Assembly (NCBI RefSeq): GCF_018130145.1 | Contig: NZ_JAFCMB010000027.1 | Location: 16,835-80,834 of the forward strand | Reading direction: 5' to 3' | DNA from: Bradyrhizobium sp. AUGA SZCCT0176 | GTDB taxonomy: Bacteria; Pseudomonadota; Alphaproteobacteria; Rhizobiales; Xanthobacteraceae | DNA length: 64,000 nucleotides | Shown: positions 52,954 through 61,886 of the stretch, piece by piece | How positions within the stretch are numbered: the stretch's first letter is position 1 | Layout: the number at the start of each line of letters is the position of its first letter | The notes under the pieces: generated by a model | The model's database searches: none | Told to the model about the DNA's origin: nothing | What the model saw: the letters and a program-made list of their open reading frames with translations, nothing else | Program-made: the position numbers and the translations under genes

Positions 52954-53631
52954 TTAGTTGGCGGCTTTGGCTTTCCGCGCGTCTTTGATGACCATTTCGA
53001 ACTCCGCCATGGTCAGGATGCCCGGCACACGAAACTTTCCGACGATAAAGGACGGGGTGCCGCGGAAACCGAAAGCTTCGGCCTGGGCGTGGTTGCGCGC
53101 GAGGATGGCGTCGATCGCCTTGGCGTTGGTGGTGAGGTCGCGGTTGAGGCGGTCCATGTCGATGCCCTTCTCAGTGAGCAACTCGCGCGCGCGCGCCTCG
53201 GTCAGCCGTGAACTGACGCCGATCATCGCCTCGTGCGCCGGCATGAACTTGTCCTGATACTTGGCGGCCAGCGCCATCCGTGCCGTGATCTTGGAAACGT
53301 CGCCGAGGATCGGCCAGTCCTTCAGCACCAGGCGGACCTTGCCGTCGTCCTGCACCACCTGCGCAATCTCGGGCGCGATCTTGCGGCAATAGGGACAATT
53401 ATAGTCAAACCATTCGACGATGTTGATGTCGCCGTCGGGGTTGCCGGCCGCGGGAATATCCGGGTCGCGCAGCACCAGCGCTTCGGTCAGCACCGCGTCG
53501 TCATCATGCGCAAACGCCTGATGTGGCATCGCCGCGGTGCCGAGCAGGGTTGCGCCGGCGCCAATCAGGCCGAGCGCTTCGCGCCGGCTGGGTCCCGGAT
53601 TGGTTGCGGCTGGTTTGTTCTGCTGGTTCAT
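52954..53631 (-). CDS. DsbA-family thiol-disulfide oxidoreductase
   Basis: A 225-residue exported thioredoxin-fold protein. A Tat-like signal (SRREALGLIGAGATLLG at 15-31) precedes the domain. The active site is CPYC at 79-82 in FDYNCPYCRKIAPEI, and the cis-proline region is GFRGTPSFIVG. It probably oxidises or isomerises periplasmic disulfides. It follows the TauE-like gene by 30 bp on the same strand. The DsbB-like gene at 58805 might be its redox partner. Confidence 0.9.
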   Translation of the reverse strand: MNQQNKPAATNPGPSRREALGLIGAGATLLGTAAMPHQAFAHDDDAVLTEALVLRDPDIPAAGNPDGDINIVEWFDYNCPYCRKIAPEIAQVVQDDGKVRLVLKDWPILGDVSKITARMALAAKYQDKFMPAHEAMIGVSSRLTEARARELLTEKGIDMDRLNRDLTTNAKAIDAILARNHAQAEAFGFRGTPSFIVGKFRVPGILTMAEFEMVIKDARKAKAAN

Positions 53632-53661
53632 TGCTGCTCTCGCGACGGCCCTCACCCCTGT

Positions 53662-54450
53662 CTACGCCCAGGATGAGGATATGTTACGCGCCAGCATATA
53701 GAGCGCCACCGCAATAATGACCACGGCGAACACAATGTTGAGGGCGCCGCGCCGCTCGGCGAGGTGACGGGCGGCGCGGGTGCCGGCCAAGCCGCCGGTA
53801 ATACCGCCTGCGACGAACAACCCCGCCAGCGCCCAGGAGACGAGGCCGGACCAGGCATAGCTCGCCGCGGTGGTCATGCCGAACGCGGTGACGGCGACCA
53901 GGGAGGAACTGACCGCGTTCATGATCGGCATCCCCGTCGCCAGCATCAACGCCGGCACGATCAGGAATCCGCCGCCGATTCCGAAGAACCCCGATAGCGT
54001 CCCGGTCGCCAGGCCAAGGCTGACGATGGCCGGCATGTTGGACATCGACATCTTGACATCAGGCAACCCGATCCGCGACCGCGTCTTCAGCATCAACAGC
54101 GCGATCACGATCATGATCAGCGCAAACAGCGCCAGCAGTTTCTGGCCGTCGACCATCTTGCCGAGGATCGAGCCGCCGAAGGCGCCGACCATCCCCGCGA
54201 CGGCAAATGTCAGCGCGCAGGACCACACCACCGTGCCGCCGCGCGCATGGTTGGACAGATTGACCGCGGCGTTGGCCGCGACCGCGATGGCGCTGGTGCC
54301 GATCGCGACATGGGGTTCGGGCACGCCGACCAAATAGACCATCAGCGGCACCGCCAGGATCGAACCGCCGCCGCCGACCAGGCCGAGCGAAAACCCGACC
54401 AGCATCCCCGACGCCAGTCCCAACACGCTTTGCGTCGTGGAGATGATCAA
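53662..54450 (-). CDS. TauE/SafE (TSUP) family permease
   Basis: A 262-residue membrane protein with about 7-8 helices in two related halves: GFSLGLVGGGGSILAVPLMV near the start, and ATGTLSGFFGIGGGFLIVPA in the second half. Both copies of the glycine-rich GxxGGGGxxLxVP pattern are typical of TSUP transporters, several of which export sulfite or sulfur compounds. The DsbA-like gene follows 30 bp downstream. The transported anion is not determined. Confidence 0.9.
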   Translation of the reverse strand: MIISTTQSVLGLASGMLVGFSLGLVGGGGSILAVPLMVYLVGVPEPHVAIGTSAIAVAANAAVNLSNHARGGTVVWSCALTFAVAGMVGAFGGSILGKMVDGQKLLALFALIMIVIALLMLKTRSRIGLPDVKMSMSNMPAIVSLGLATGTLSGFFGIGGGFLIVPALMLATGMPIMNAVSSSLVAVTAFGMTTAASYAWSGLVSWALAGLFVAGGITGGLAGTRAARHLAERRGALNIVFAVVIIAVALYMLARNISSSWA

Positions 54451-54568
54451 GATGGAAGACTCATGTGCACGGCAGAACCATAGAAGGAATTTCTATGATC
54501 CGCCATGGCCGCAGCACAAATCTGCCCTGCAACAGCCGTTCAGCGTATGCACGATGCTCCGAGCAACG

Positions 54569-55057
54569 TCAGGCGGGCGCGAGGGCCTTGTCCTGCAATG
54601 GTGCGCTGGCGCGGCGCGGCAGCGCCATCAGCGTCCCGGTCATGGTCGCGACCAGGGTTTCAACGCCGTCGTGCTCGGCATAGGCGCGCCCCTCGCACAC
54701 GGTGAGCGTACGGCCCGGCTTGACGACGCTGGCACGGAAGGCAAAGCGCTGGCCGCGCGCGGGCGCCAGCAGATTGGTCTTGAACTCCACGGTCAGGATG
54801 TCGGAGCCAACAGGCATCAGCGTGAAGGCGGCGATGCCGCAGGCACTGTCGAGCCCGGCGGTGACGATACCCGCATGCACGAAACCGTTCTGCTGGGTGA
54901 GTTCAGCGGAATAGGCCATCGCGAGTTCGACCTCGCCCGGCTCCAGCCGCGCGATCGAAATCCCGAGCGTGCGCATCGCGTGCTGGCGCTCGAACGTATC
55001 GGTCGCGATCTCACGATAGTCCGGGTTTTTCGGCTCGAAGCGCGCCATGCTGCTCAT
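54569..55057 (-). CDS. PaaI-family hotdog thioesterase
   Basis: A 162-residue hotdog-fold protein with QQNGFVHAGIVTAGLDSACG, the active-site helix of PaaI/YigI-type thioesterases, and ILTVEFKTNLLAPARGQRF. It hydrolyses acyl-CoA thioesters of unknown chain. Its start overlaps the stop of the upstream thioesterase by four bases (ATGA), so they are coupled. The pair is divergent from tetR. Confidence 0.9.
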   Translation of the reverse strand: MSSMARFEPKNPDYREIATDTFERQHAMRTLGISIARLEPGEVELAMAYSAELTQQNGFVHAGIVTAGLDSACGIAAFTLMPVGSDILTVEFKTNLLAPARGQRFAFRASVVKPGRTLTVCEGRAYAEHDGVETLVATMTGTLMALPRRASAPLQDKALAPA

Positions 55058-55488
55058 GCCGGCACCGCCTCAGCCGGGCTGAGATGCTTCAGCGCGGTAT
55101 TGCGGATCTCAGGCGCGAACGGCATCGATTTGTGGGCCTGCCGGTCGAGGTGCACGGCGGTGATTTCACAGGTCGCAGATACCTCGCCGGTTTCGGCGTT
55201 GCGCATCTCGTGCAGGAAGCGAATCGACTTGTCGCGGATTTCCAGCAGCCGGCTTTTGACTTCGACGATATCACCGGCGAAAAGTTCGCGCTTGTAGCTG
55301 ATGTTCTGCTGCACGCCGGCCATGCCGCGGCCGGATTCGCGCAAATAGGAAGGCGTCAGCCCGAGCCGTGCGAACATATTCCAGTTCGCCTCGTCGAATT
55401 TGCCGACATACCACATGATGTTCATGTGCCCGACATGATCGCATTGCCACGGATAGACCGTGCCGCGATAGGTCGCGTCCGTCTCCAT
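55054..55488 (-). CDS. 4-hydroxybenzoyl-CoA-type thioesterase
   Basis: A 144-residue hotdog thioesterase of the 4-hydroxybenzoyl-CoA/YbgC class. The characteristic segment is VYPWQCDHVGHMNIMWYVGK, with Asp in DHVGHMN acting in this family, then FDEANWNMFARLGL. GGGAGCGAGACG precedes the start. First gene of the two-gene thioesterase operon; the promoter region carries two operator palindromes shared with tetR. Confidence 0.9.
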   Translation of the reverse strand: METDATYRGTVYPWQCDHVGHMNIMWYVGKFDEANWNMFARLGLTPSYLRESGRGMAGVQQNISYKRELFAGDIVEVKSRLLEIRDKSIRFLHEMRNAETGEVSATCEITAVHLDRQAHKSMPFAPEIRNTALKHLSPAEAVPA

Positions 55489-55523
55489 CGTCTCGCTCCC
55501 GCTTATCGTTTCTGGCCGGCTTT

Positions 55524-55590
55524 CGATTCTTGATACGGTAGCGTATCAGGGTGCGAACGGGGTAGCAATACGGTACCGTATCAAGAATCG
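55524..55590. promoter_or_regulatory. Divergent TetR operator region
   Basis: Two palindromes, GATACGGTAGCGTATC (55532-55547) and ATACGGTACCGTAT (55568-55581), share the half-site ATACGGTA. The whole region is also bounded by a 15-base perfect inverted repeat (CGATTCTTGATACGG at 55524-55538 and its complement at 55576-55590). It lies between the thioesterase and tetR starts. Autorepression by the adjacent TetR is the likely role, inferred from position and symmetry. Confidence 0.72.
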
Positions 55591-55605
55591 GTGAGGCTGG
55601 ACTCA

Positions 55606-56193
55606 ATGACCGACGGCAAGAGCGAGAACCGTAAGGACGAGACCTGTAAGGACAGGACTTGGATCGAGGCCGGCATGGCGGAAATCGCCCGCACCGGCGT
55701 CGAGGGCGTGCGGGTCGAGGTGCTGGCGAAGAATCTTGGCGTCACCAAGGGCGGTTTCTATCGCCGCTTCAAGGATCGCGCGGCGCTGCTGGACGGCATG
55801 CTGCAGAACTGGAGCACCGGGCGCATTGCCGCGATCGAAAGGCAGACCAGCCTCGATGGCGCCACCGCGCGCGAACGCTTGCGGGCGCTGGTCGCGCTTT
55901 ATTCGGAACGGATGAATACCGAGGGCATGGCGGTGGAGCTTGCGATCCGGCAATGGGCGCGATCCGACGAGGCCGCGGCCGCGGCGGTCGCCAGCGTCGA
56001 TGCCGCGCGCCTGCAAAATGTCGGGCAGCTCTATCGGGCGGCGGGGCTGGCGGCAGAGGAAGCCGACGCGCAGGCGTTCCTGTTCTACTGCTTCATCTTC
56101 GGCCAGAGCCTGCTGTTCCTCGAACGCGGCCCGCGCAAGCGCGCGCAGCTGATCGCAAAGTCAGCCGAGAAGCTGCTCGAGGATGAAGGCTAG
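55606..56193 (+). CDS. TetR-family transcriptional regulator
   Basis: A 195-residue TetR regulator. The DNA-binding helices lie at VRVEVLAKNLGVTKGGFYRR followed by FKDRAALLDGM. The C-terminal ligand domain ends FLFYCFIFGQSLLFLERGPR. The ATG at 55606 has GAGG 9 bases upstream; a TTG-type earlier start is less likely. It probably represses itself and the divergent thioesterase pair; its effector may be an acyl-CoA or aromatic compound, by inference. Confidence 0.92.
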   Translation: MTDGKSENRKDETCKDRTWIEAGMAEIARTGVEGVRVEVLAKNLGVTKGGFYRRFKDRAALLDGMLQNWSTGRIAAIERQTSLDGATARERLRALVALYSERMNTEGMAVELAIRQWARSDEAAAAAVASVDAARLQNVGQLYRAAGLAAEEADAQAFLFYCFIFGQSLLFLERGPRKRAQLIAKSAEKLLEDEG

Positions 56194-56240
56194 GCGCGTG
56201 ATGCGTTAGATCGATTTGCATCCACGATGAAGCTGCGCTC

Positions 56241-56429
56241 CCTCTCCCGCTTGCGGGGGAGGCGTAGGCGGCCTACGGCCGCCGTGCTTGATTAAGAACG
56301 CCGATGCGTAGCATCGGCTATGGGTGGGGGCTCTCTCCGCGATACGACTCGTGGAGAAAGCCCCCACCCGGCGCTTCGCGCCGACCTAAGAGCGAGCTTC
56401 GCTCGTCTCGACCCCGCAAGCGGGAGAGG
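56241..56429. repeat. Nested inverted repeat between convergent genes (second copy)
   Basis: Perfect 18-base outer arms (56241-56258 CCTCTCCCGCTTGCGGGG and 56412-56429). Inner 17-base arms (56322-56338 and 56353-56369) have one mismatch. It fills the gap after tetR, before the convergent small exported gene. It shares layout and core sequence (CCCCCACC followed by GCGCTTCGCG and CGACC) with the element at 8301-8478. Confidence 0.85.
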
Positions 56430-56458
56430 TGACGAGAGTCCGTCAATTCCGCCTTAGC

Positions 56459-56956
56459 TCAGGCCGTGGGTTTCAGCTTCTTGGTGCATTCGCTGTAATA
56501 GCCGCCACCCTTCTGGATCCACTTCAGGCCGCCATTGCCGTTGCTGGTCTTGTTGGCGTTGTACTGATCGAGGCAGGTGTGCATGCGCTGTTTGCCGGCG
56601 GTTTCCTTGGCGTATTTCGGATCGACAGCGTTCGGATAGACCGCAGGTCCCGACGGCGCGGCCGGCGCCGCAGCTTCCTTGGCGGGCGCGGCTTCCTTCT
56701 TGGCCTTGGCTTCCTTGGGGGCGGCAGCGGGTGCTGCAGCCGGCGCGGCTGCTGGTGCAGCGGCAGTGGCGTCCGCACCGCATTGCGCCTTGCGGAAGTC
56801 ATTCCATTTCTGGCCGCCGAGCGTGCCGGCGGTCTTGGCGGCCTGGTATTTCGCGCTGCATTCCTGCGTGGTGAGGGCCTGCGCCGGCGACGTCACCATG
56901 AACGCCGCAAAACCCGACACCGCCATTGCGCAGAGTATTTTTGCTTGATTGGTCAT
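56459..56956 (-). CDS. Exported Ala/Lys-rich protein with two cysteine repeats
   Basis: A 165-residue protein with a signal peptide (cleaved near SPAQA). It contains two related cysteine-bounded units. The first is ECSAKYQAAKTAGTLGGQKW up to Cys59, the second TCLDQYNANKTSNGNGGLKW up to Cys157. They are joined by a flexible linker of Ala-, Pro- and Lys-rich sequence. Each unit could form one disulfide. I do not know a named family. It is convergent with tetR across a palindromic repeat. Confidence 0.72.
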   Translation of the reverse strand: MTNQAKILCAMAVSGFAAFMVTSPAQALTTQECSAKYQAAKTAGTLGGQKWNDFRKAQCGADATAAAPAAAPAAAPAAAPKEAKAKKEAAPAKEAAAPAAPSGPAVYPNAVDPKYAKETAGKQRMHTCLDQYNANKTSNGNGGLKWIQKGGGYYSECTKKLKPTA

Positions 56957-57226
56957 CCTTAAGACTCCTTGGAGCAGTTCAACCGGGGCAAATTAGCTTG
57001 CCCCATTCAACTTGGGCAGGTCGTCCTTGTGCAGTTATTGTGCAATCATTCAGGGGTTTTGACCTGCACCGCCATCCTAACTCAACCAAAGCTTGCGGCA
57101 ACGAAAGCCGCCATTTTCCGTTCAAAATAATGTGGCTGTCAAAGACGCGGATAGTCCGGTCCATTCACTTGACGTTCAGCATCACGGCGCGACCGTCGCG
57201 CCCTTGTCTTCAATCCGAGGTGCCCC

Positions 57227-57517
57227 ATGACGAAGATCTCTTCCCTTGTCACCGCGACCGCGATTGCTTCGTTCCTGCTGATGGGCGTGGCGTCGGCGCA
57301 AACCGCCGCGCCGGCTACCAAGACCGAGGCGCCGAAGACCGAAACCAAGGCACCGGCCGACAAAAAGGCCGCCGCGAAGCCGCGGACGCCAGGCTCGCTC
57401 GAATGCTCCAAGCAAGCCGACGAGAAGGGGCTGAAGGGCAAGGAACGCAAGAAATTCCGTTCCGCCTGCAAGAAGGAATTTGCCGACAAGGAAAAGGCGG
57501 CCACCGGGGCGAAGTGA
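57227..57517 (+). CDS. PsiF-repeat exported protein
   Basis: A 96-residue protein with a signal peptide (SFLLMGVASAQ), a Lys/Ala/Thr-rich spacer, and one PsiF repeat, LECSKQADEKGLKGKERKKF then RSACKKEF. PsiF in E. coli is a phosphate-starvation-inducible protein; the function is unknown. The two cysteines bracket the repeat. It is divergent from the cysteine-repeat protein at 56459, and both are exported with a Cys-pair design. Confidence 0.85.
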   Translation: MTKISSLVTATAIASFLLMGVASAQTAAPATKTEAPKTETKAPADKKAAAKPRTPGSLECSKQADEKGLKGKERKKFRSACKKEFADKEKAATGAK

Positions 57518-57722
57518 CCACCCGCCCCTGCTGCTTCAGGGCAAGCGCTATTTCGCATCTGCATGTTTGACGGTGTTGGTTGGCGCCCGTGAACCCGCGC
57601 GGGCGCCAAAGGCTTGCCCGCGCATTGACCGCCCGCCCCTAGGCCGGACGATGGCTGACGCACGCATTGCAGCAATCGCGTGGCGCATTTGTCCCCTCAT
57701 GCGGGATTTGCCATAAGGCGGC

Positions 57723-58808
57723 GTGAGCCTGATCCCCGCATCGATGACGTCTGCGATTCCTGACCGCGCCAGGATTCTCTCCACGATCGAGACAATCGTC
57801 CTCGGCGCCGCTGGCGGCTTGCTGTTTCTTTGGGCAAACCTGCCCGGTGGACTGATCTCCGGCGCGATGTTCGCGGTCGGCATCGCCGCGATCTGCGGAC
57901 GGCCGCTCGCGATGCCGCCGATCCTGACGCAAAGCGTGCTGCTGCTGCTCGGGATCACGCTGGGCTCGCTGGTGTCGCGGCAGCTGATCCAGCACATGAG
58001 TTCCTATCCGCTGACCATCGGACTTCTGGCGCTCGCCACCTTCTGTTCGACCTTCGGCAGCAGCTTCTATCTGCAGCGCTTCCACGGCTGGGACCAGACC
58101 TCGGCCTTGCTGGCCGGAAGCCCCGGCGCGCTGTCGCAAATCACCATCCTCGCCGCCGAGAAGGGCGCCGACGTCGCTGGTATCGCCGTGGTTCAGACCA
58201 TGCGCGTGATCATCCTCACCGCCGCCCTGCCGCTGCTGCTGGCATTGACCGGAATCGCGCCATCGGCGCCGCCGAACATCGCCGCCATCATCGCCTCGCC
58301 GCTCGAACTGGCCGTATTGATCGCGGCTGCGGTCGCGGTCGCGCTGCTGTTGCTGCTGATGAAATTTCCGGCGAGCTGGATGTTCGGCGCGATGATCGCC
58401 TCGAGCGTGCTGCACGGCACCGACATGATCGAGGGCGGGCTGCCGCCCTGGATGCGCGGCGTGGCGCTGGTCGGCATCGGCGCGGTGATCGGCACGCGCT
58501 TTGCGCGGGTGAAACGGTCGACGCTGCTCAGCCATGTCAATGCGGGGCTGGGCTCATTTGCGGTGGCGATCGTGATCTCGGCGATCTTCGTCGCCATCAT
58601 CGCGCTGACCACCCATGTGCGGCTGGCTGACGTCCTGGTGGCGTTCGCCCCGGGCGCGATGGACGCCATGCTGGCGCTGGCGTTGACGCTGCATATCGAC
58701 CCGATTTTCGTCGGCGCGCACCATCTGTCGCGCTTCGTGTTCGTCTCCATCACCACGCCCGGAATCATCCATCTGTTCGGACGGCCGCAGGATGATGTGG
58801 ACGATTAG
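57723..58808 (+). CDS. Membrane AbrB-family protein
   Basis: A 361-residue membrane protein with about 9-10 helices, of the AbrB/ammonia monooxygenase-like transporter family. It shows an internal duplication: LPGGLISGAMFAVGIAAICG and LLGITLGSLVSRQLIQ in the first half, FPASWMFGAMIASSVLHGTD with GVALVGIGAVIGTRFARVKR in the second. Despite the name it is not a DNA-binding AbrB. The start is GTG 57723, or ATG seven codons later. Its last four bases overlap the dsbB-like gene on the other strand. Confidence 0.85.
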   Translation: MSLIPASMTSAIPDRARILSTIETIVLGAAGGLLFLWANLPGGLISGAMFAVGIAAICGRPLAMPPILTQSVLLLLGITLGSLVSRQLIQHMSSYPLTIGLLALATFCSTFGSSFYLQRFHGWDQTSALLAGSPGALSQITILAAEKGADVAGIAVVQTMRVIILTAALPLLLALTGIAPSAPPNIAAIIASPLELAVLIAAAVAVALLLLLMKFPASWMFGAMIASSVLHGTDMIEGGLPPWMRGVALVGIGAVIGTRFARVKRSTLLSHVNAGLGSFAVAIVISAIFVAIIALTTHVRLADVLVAFAPGAMDAMLALALTLHIDPIFVGAHHLSRFVFVSITTPGIIHLFGRPQDDVDD

Positions 58809-59344
58809 GCCCGCTTCGCTGACTTGATGCCCCACGCCGCGATCGCGGCCATCGCCAGCGAGATCAGCACATTGTAGCCGGCGAGCGAGAGGCCGAGGAA
58901 GCGCCACTGCACATCGTCGCAGCGGATCACTTTCACGGTGTCGAGGCGCTCGAGCAGCGTGCCGGCGCTGCCGAGATCGACGAGCGGGCCCGAGCAATCG
59001 GTCGGGCCCTGCCAGAACTTCCATTCGACGCCGGCGTGGTAGCCGCCGAGCCAGGCGTTGGCGAGCGCCGCCAGCGCCAGCAGCCCAAGCCCCGCCAGCA
59101 GCACCGGCCGCGGCGCGTCCCGCGAGGCTGCGAAGGCGACCGAGAGGGCGAGCGGGACCGCCAGATAATAGGCGTAGCGCTGTTCGAGGCAGAGCGGACA
59201 GGGGCGGATATCCAGCACCAGTTGGAAGAACCAGGCGCCCGCAAGCGTCGCCGCCGCGATGCCCGCGATCGCCAGCGCGGCGACAACAGCGGGATTGGCA
59301 CCAAGCCCGGCATGTGACGGATTTGCGGTGGCATGAAGCGTCAC
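58805..59344 (-). CDS. DsbB-family disulfide bond formation protein
   Basis: A 179-residue protein with four membrane helices. The first cysteine pair CPLC (Cys49, Cys52) is in DIRPCPLCLEQRYAYYLA, typical of DsbB. A second pair, Cys117 and Cys142, lies in the second periplasmic loop. It re-oxidises a DsbA protein with quinone. The 3' end overlaps the AbrB-like gene by four bases. The exported DsbA-like protein at 52954 is a plausible partner, by inference. Confidence 0.9.
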   Translation of the reverse strand: MTLHATANPSHAGLGANPAVVAALAIAGIAAATLAGAWFFQLVLDIRPCPLCLEQRYAYYLAVPLALSVAFAASRDAPRPVLLAGLGLLALAALANAWLGGYHAGVEWKFWQGPTDCSGPLVDLGSAGTLLERLDTVKVIRCDDVQWRFLGLSLAGYNVLISLAMAAIAAWGIKSAKRA

Positions 59345-59494
59345 GGGCGTTCTCCAACGATAACAAGGTCCTATCCCGCTGATATGGCGCTGTCGAGGTG
59401 CGGGACAATCACATCCGCGCGGGTTGACCCGCCGAAACCGCCCGCTATATTCCGCCGGCTTCGCGGCGCGGGCTTTTTGGCCGGCGCCCCGAGG

Positions 59495-59579
59495 GCCCCT
59501 GTGGCGGAACTGGTAGACGCGCTCGACTCAAAATCGAGTTCCGCAAGGAGTGCTGGTTCGATTCCGGCCAGGGGCACCA
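59495..59579 (+). tRNA. tRNA-Leu(CAA)
   Basis: A class II tRNA with acceptor arms GCCCCTG/CAGGGGC, anticodon stem CTCGA/TCGAG (59522-59526 and 59534-59538) and anticodon CAA at 59529-59531. The long variable arm TTCCGCAAGGAGT folds as TCC-GCAA-GGA. The T-loop is TTCGATT with a GCTGG/CCGGC stem. The 3' CCA is encoded at 59577-59579. Confidence 0.95.
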
Positions 59580-59719
59580 CGCTTCGCCTGCGGCTACGCG
59601 TGGCGCAGCCACACCGCCGCAGACGAAACGTGCCCGGCATAGCCTCTTGCGAAGCGAAGCGATCCCCTCGTAGCGTCTGTCAGGACTGCCACCTCGGTCA
59701 GAATCACCAGGGCCACCCG

Positions 59720-60184
59720 ATGGACATGCTCGTCAAACTCTATGCGCTGCCGGATTCCCGGCCTGCGTATGATCGATTGCTCAACGCCGGGATCGTCATG
59801 CGCCGTGCGCTGGGCCCCGAAAAGCACAAGGTCACAGGCTGGGTGCGGCAGAATTTCAGCGAGGCATGGGCCAGCGAAACCGATGTCGCGTTCAGCCGCC
59901 AGCCGGTCTCCTGCTTCATCGCGGTCCGGGAGAAAAACATCATCGGCTTCGCCTGCCATGATGCGACCTGTCGCAACTTCTTCGGTCCGACCGGCGTCGA
60001 TCCGAAGGCTCGGCAAGGCGGGGTCGGAAAGGCCCTGCTGTTCGCCTGCCTCGAGGCCATGCGGCAACAAGGCTTTGGCTACGCCATCATCGGCGGCGTG
60101 GGGCCGGCGGAGTTTTATTCGAAGGCGGTCGGCGCGGTGGCCATCGAAGGTTCGGAGCCTGGGATTTATCGCGGGCTGCTGTAG
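59720..60184 (+). CDS. GNAT-family N-acetyltransferase
   Basis: A 154-residue acetyltransferase. The acetyl-CoA site fits VDPKARQGGVGKALLFACLE, preceded by FIAVREKNIIGFACHD. The far-upstream frame includes tRNA sequence, so the ATG at 59720, with AGGG about 9 bases upstream, is the right start. Its substrate is unknown. It starts 141 bp after the tRNA-Leu gene. Confidence 0.88.
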   Translation: MDMLVKLYALPDSRPAYDRLLNAGIVMRRALGPEKHKVTGWVRQNFSEAWASETDVAFSRQPVSCFIAVREKNIIGFACHDATCRNFFGPTGVDPKARQGGVGKALLFACLEAMRQQGFGYAIIGGVGPAEFYSKAVGAVAIEGSEPGIYRGLL

Positions 60185-60212
60185 CGCCGCATTGCCCGTG
60201 GGAGGCTGCCCG

Positions 60213-61886
60213 TTAGATCCGGGCGACCGCGGAAGATCGCGCTTGATCGGCCATCTGGGCGGCCCTGCTCTCTTCACCGGAATACGCGCCGGCATCGGGC
60301 ACGATCGAGCCCGCCTCGGTTTCCGCCAATTCGGTGCGGTTGCGGCCGAGGCGTTTGGCCTCATAGAGCGCCTTGTCGGCGGCGGCGATGAGATCGCGAT
60401 GCCTGGTTTCCGCGCCGGGCACCAGGGACGCGACGCCGATGCTCAATTTCGCATGGCCGCGCTGAATCTCGTCCGCGCCGCAGCGGACGATCAGATCCTC
60501 GCGAATCCGCGCAGCCAGCGCTGCCGCATCGCCGAGCGGCGTTTCCGGCAGCAGAACGGCGAATTCGTCGCCGCCATAGCGCGCACCGATGTCCGAAGGG
60601 CGCTTCACGTTCGCCGCGATCGACGCGGCAATGTCCTGCAGCAGTCTGTCGCCGGCCTGATGGCCATGCGCGTCGTTGTAGACCTTGAAATGGTCGGCAT
60701 CGATCATCAGCAGTGCGACCGGCGCGCGGCTGCGCATCGCGCGGCGCCATTCATAGGCCAGCGCGCGGTTGAAATGCCGGCGATTGGCAAGACCGGTGAG
60801 CCCGTCGATCGTGGCCAGAATGGTGAGCTTCTTTTCCGCGGCACTGCGGCGCGCGAATTCGCGATGCAGGAAAGCGGCCAGCATCACCGTCACCGCGCAC
60901 AGCACGGCCATCAAGACGCCGATCGCGATCGCCTGCCGCCACCACGCCGCAAGGACATCGTCGAGCGACTGGCCGACCACGACGATCAGCGGCAGATTGC
61001 CGACCTGGGTATAGACGAACAGCCGTTTGATCCCGTCCGATACCGCCCTCGATTCATAGTGGCCGCTGGGAGCCTTCGGGAAGTGCGTGAACAGTTCGGC
61101 GCGCTTGATGCTGCTGCCGATGAAATCCTGGCGGAACGGCCAGCGCATCAGCACGATGCCGTCGGTGCGCGCCAATGTCACCGTGCCATTGGGGCCGAGC
61201 GAAGCATCCTTGAACATCGCCTGGAAATGGTCCTGCAGCATGGCCGTGAGCACGACGCCGGCAAAGGAGCCGTCCGGATGCGACAGCCGACGGCTGAACG
61301 CCACCAGCGAGAGGCCAGTGACACGGGATGCGATCGGACGACTGATGTACAGGCCGGGAAATTCATTGTCTCTGTGAAACTGGAAATAATCCCGGTCGGA
61401 CATGTTTTGTCGCGGCGGGATCAGATTCTTGGAATCGTGCGTGATCCGTCCGGTGTCATCGATGACGAACATCGATGTCGGATGACGCGCGGTTGCGGAA
61501 TAGTCGAACAGCACCAGCTGGCGCATTTCCGGACTGAGACGATCGAGACCGGGCAGCTTCAAATTGCTCATCAACCCCTCGAGCGAGAGATTGAGCAGAT
61601 CCACGTTGCGAGCGATATCGGCCTTGAGCGAATTGGCGAGGCTGGTGGCGACCTCGGTGGCACGCGCTTCGGTCGCCCGCCGCGCCTCCAGCAGCACCCA
61701 GCCGCACACCGCGGAGAAGCTCAGCGCCAGCAGAATGACCGAAATGGTCATCCGGTGATGCGACTGCGTCCATGCCCAGCCGGAACTATCGTCCGCCTCG
61801 GCGGGCTGACGCGGCCAGAGCGACTTCCACACCGGTTTGCCCGCTTCCGCTATTGCCACGGAATTCACCTTGCAAGACGTTGCCAT
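60213..61886 (-). CDS. Diguanylate cyclase with periplasmic sensor domain
   Basis: A 557-residue membrane GGDEF protein. Helices at about 47-66 and 300-322 enclose a periplasmic dCache-type sensor (with HDSKNLIPPRQNMSDRDYFQ and PDGSFAGVVLTAMLQDHFQA). The cytosolic domain has an intact GGDEF active site in GARYGGDEFAVLLP. An RPSD inhibitory site lies exactly five residues before it, so product inhibition by c-di-GMP is expected. The GGDEF domain comes after the TIDGLTGLANRRHFNRAL motif. Confidence 0.93.
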   Translation of the reverse strand: MATSCKVNSVAIAEAGKPVWKSLWPRQPAEADDSSGWAWTQSHHRMTISVILLALSFSAVCGWVLLEARRATEARATEVATSLANSLKADIARNVDLLNLSLEGLMSNLKLPGLDRLSPEMRQLVLFDYSATARHPTSMFVIDDTGRITHDSKNLIPPRQNMSDRDYFQFHRDNEFPGLYISRPIASRVTGLSLVAFSRRLSHPDGSFAGVVLTAMLQDHFQAMFKDASLGPNGTVTLARTDGIVLMRWPFRQDFIGSSIKRAELFTHFPKAPSGHYESRAVSDGIKRLFVYTQVGNLPLIVVVGQSLDDVLAAWWRQAIAIGVLMAVLCAVTVMLAAFLHREFARRSAAEKKLTILATIDGLTGLANRRHFNRALAYEWRRAMRSRAPVALLMIDADHFKVYNDAHGHQAGDRLLQDIAASIAANVKRPSDIGARYGGDEFAVLLPETPLGDAAALAARIREDLIVRCGADEIQRGHAKLSIGVASLVPGAETRHRDLIAAADKALYEAKRLGRNRTELAETEAGSIVPDAGAYSGEESRAAQMADQARSSAVARI

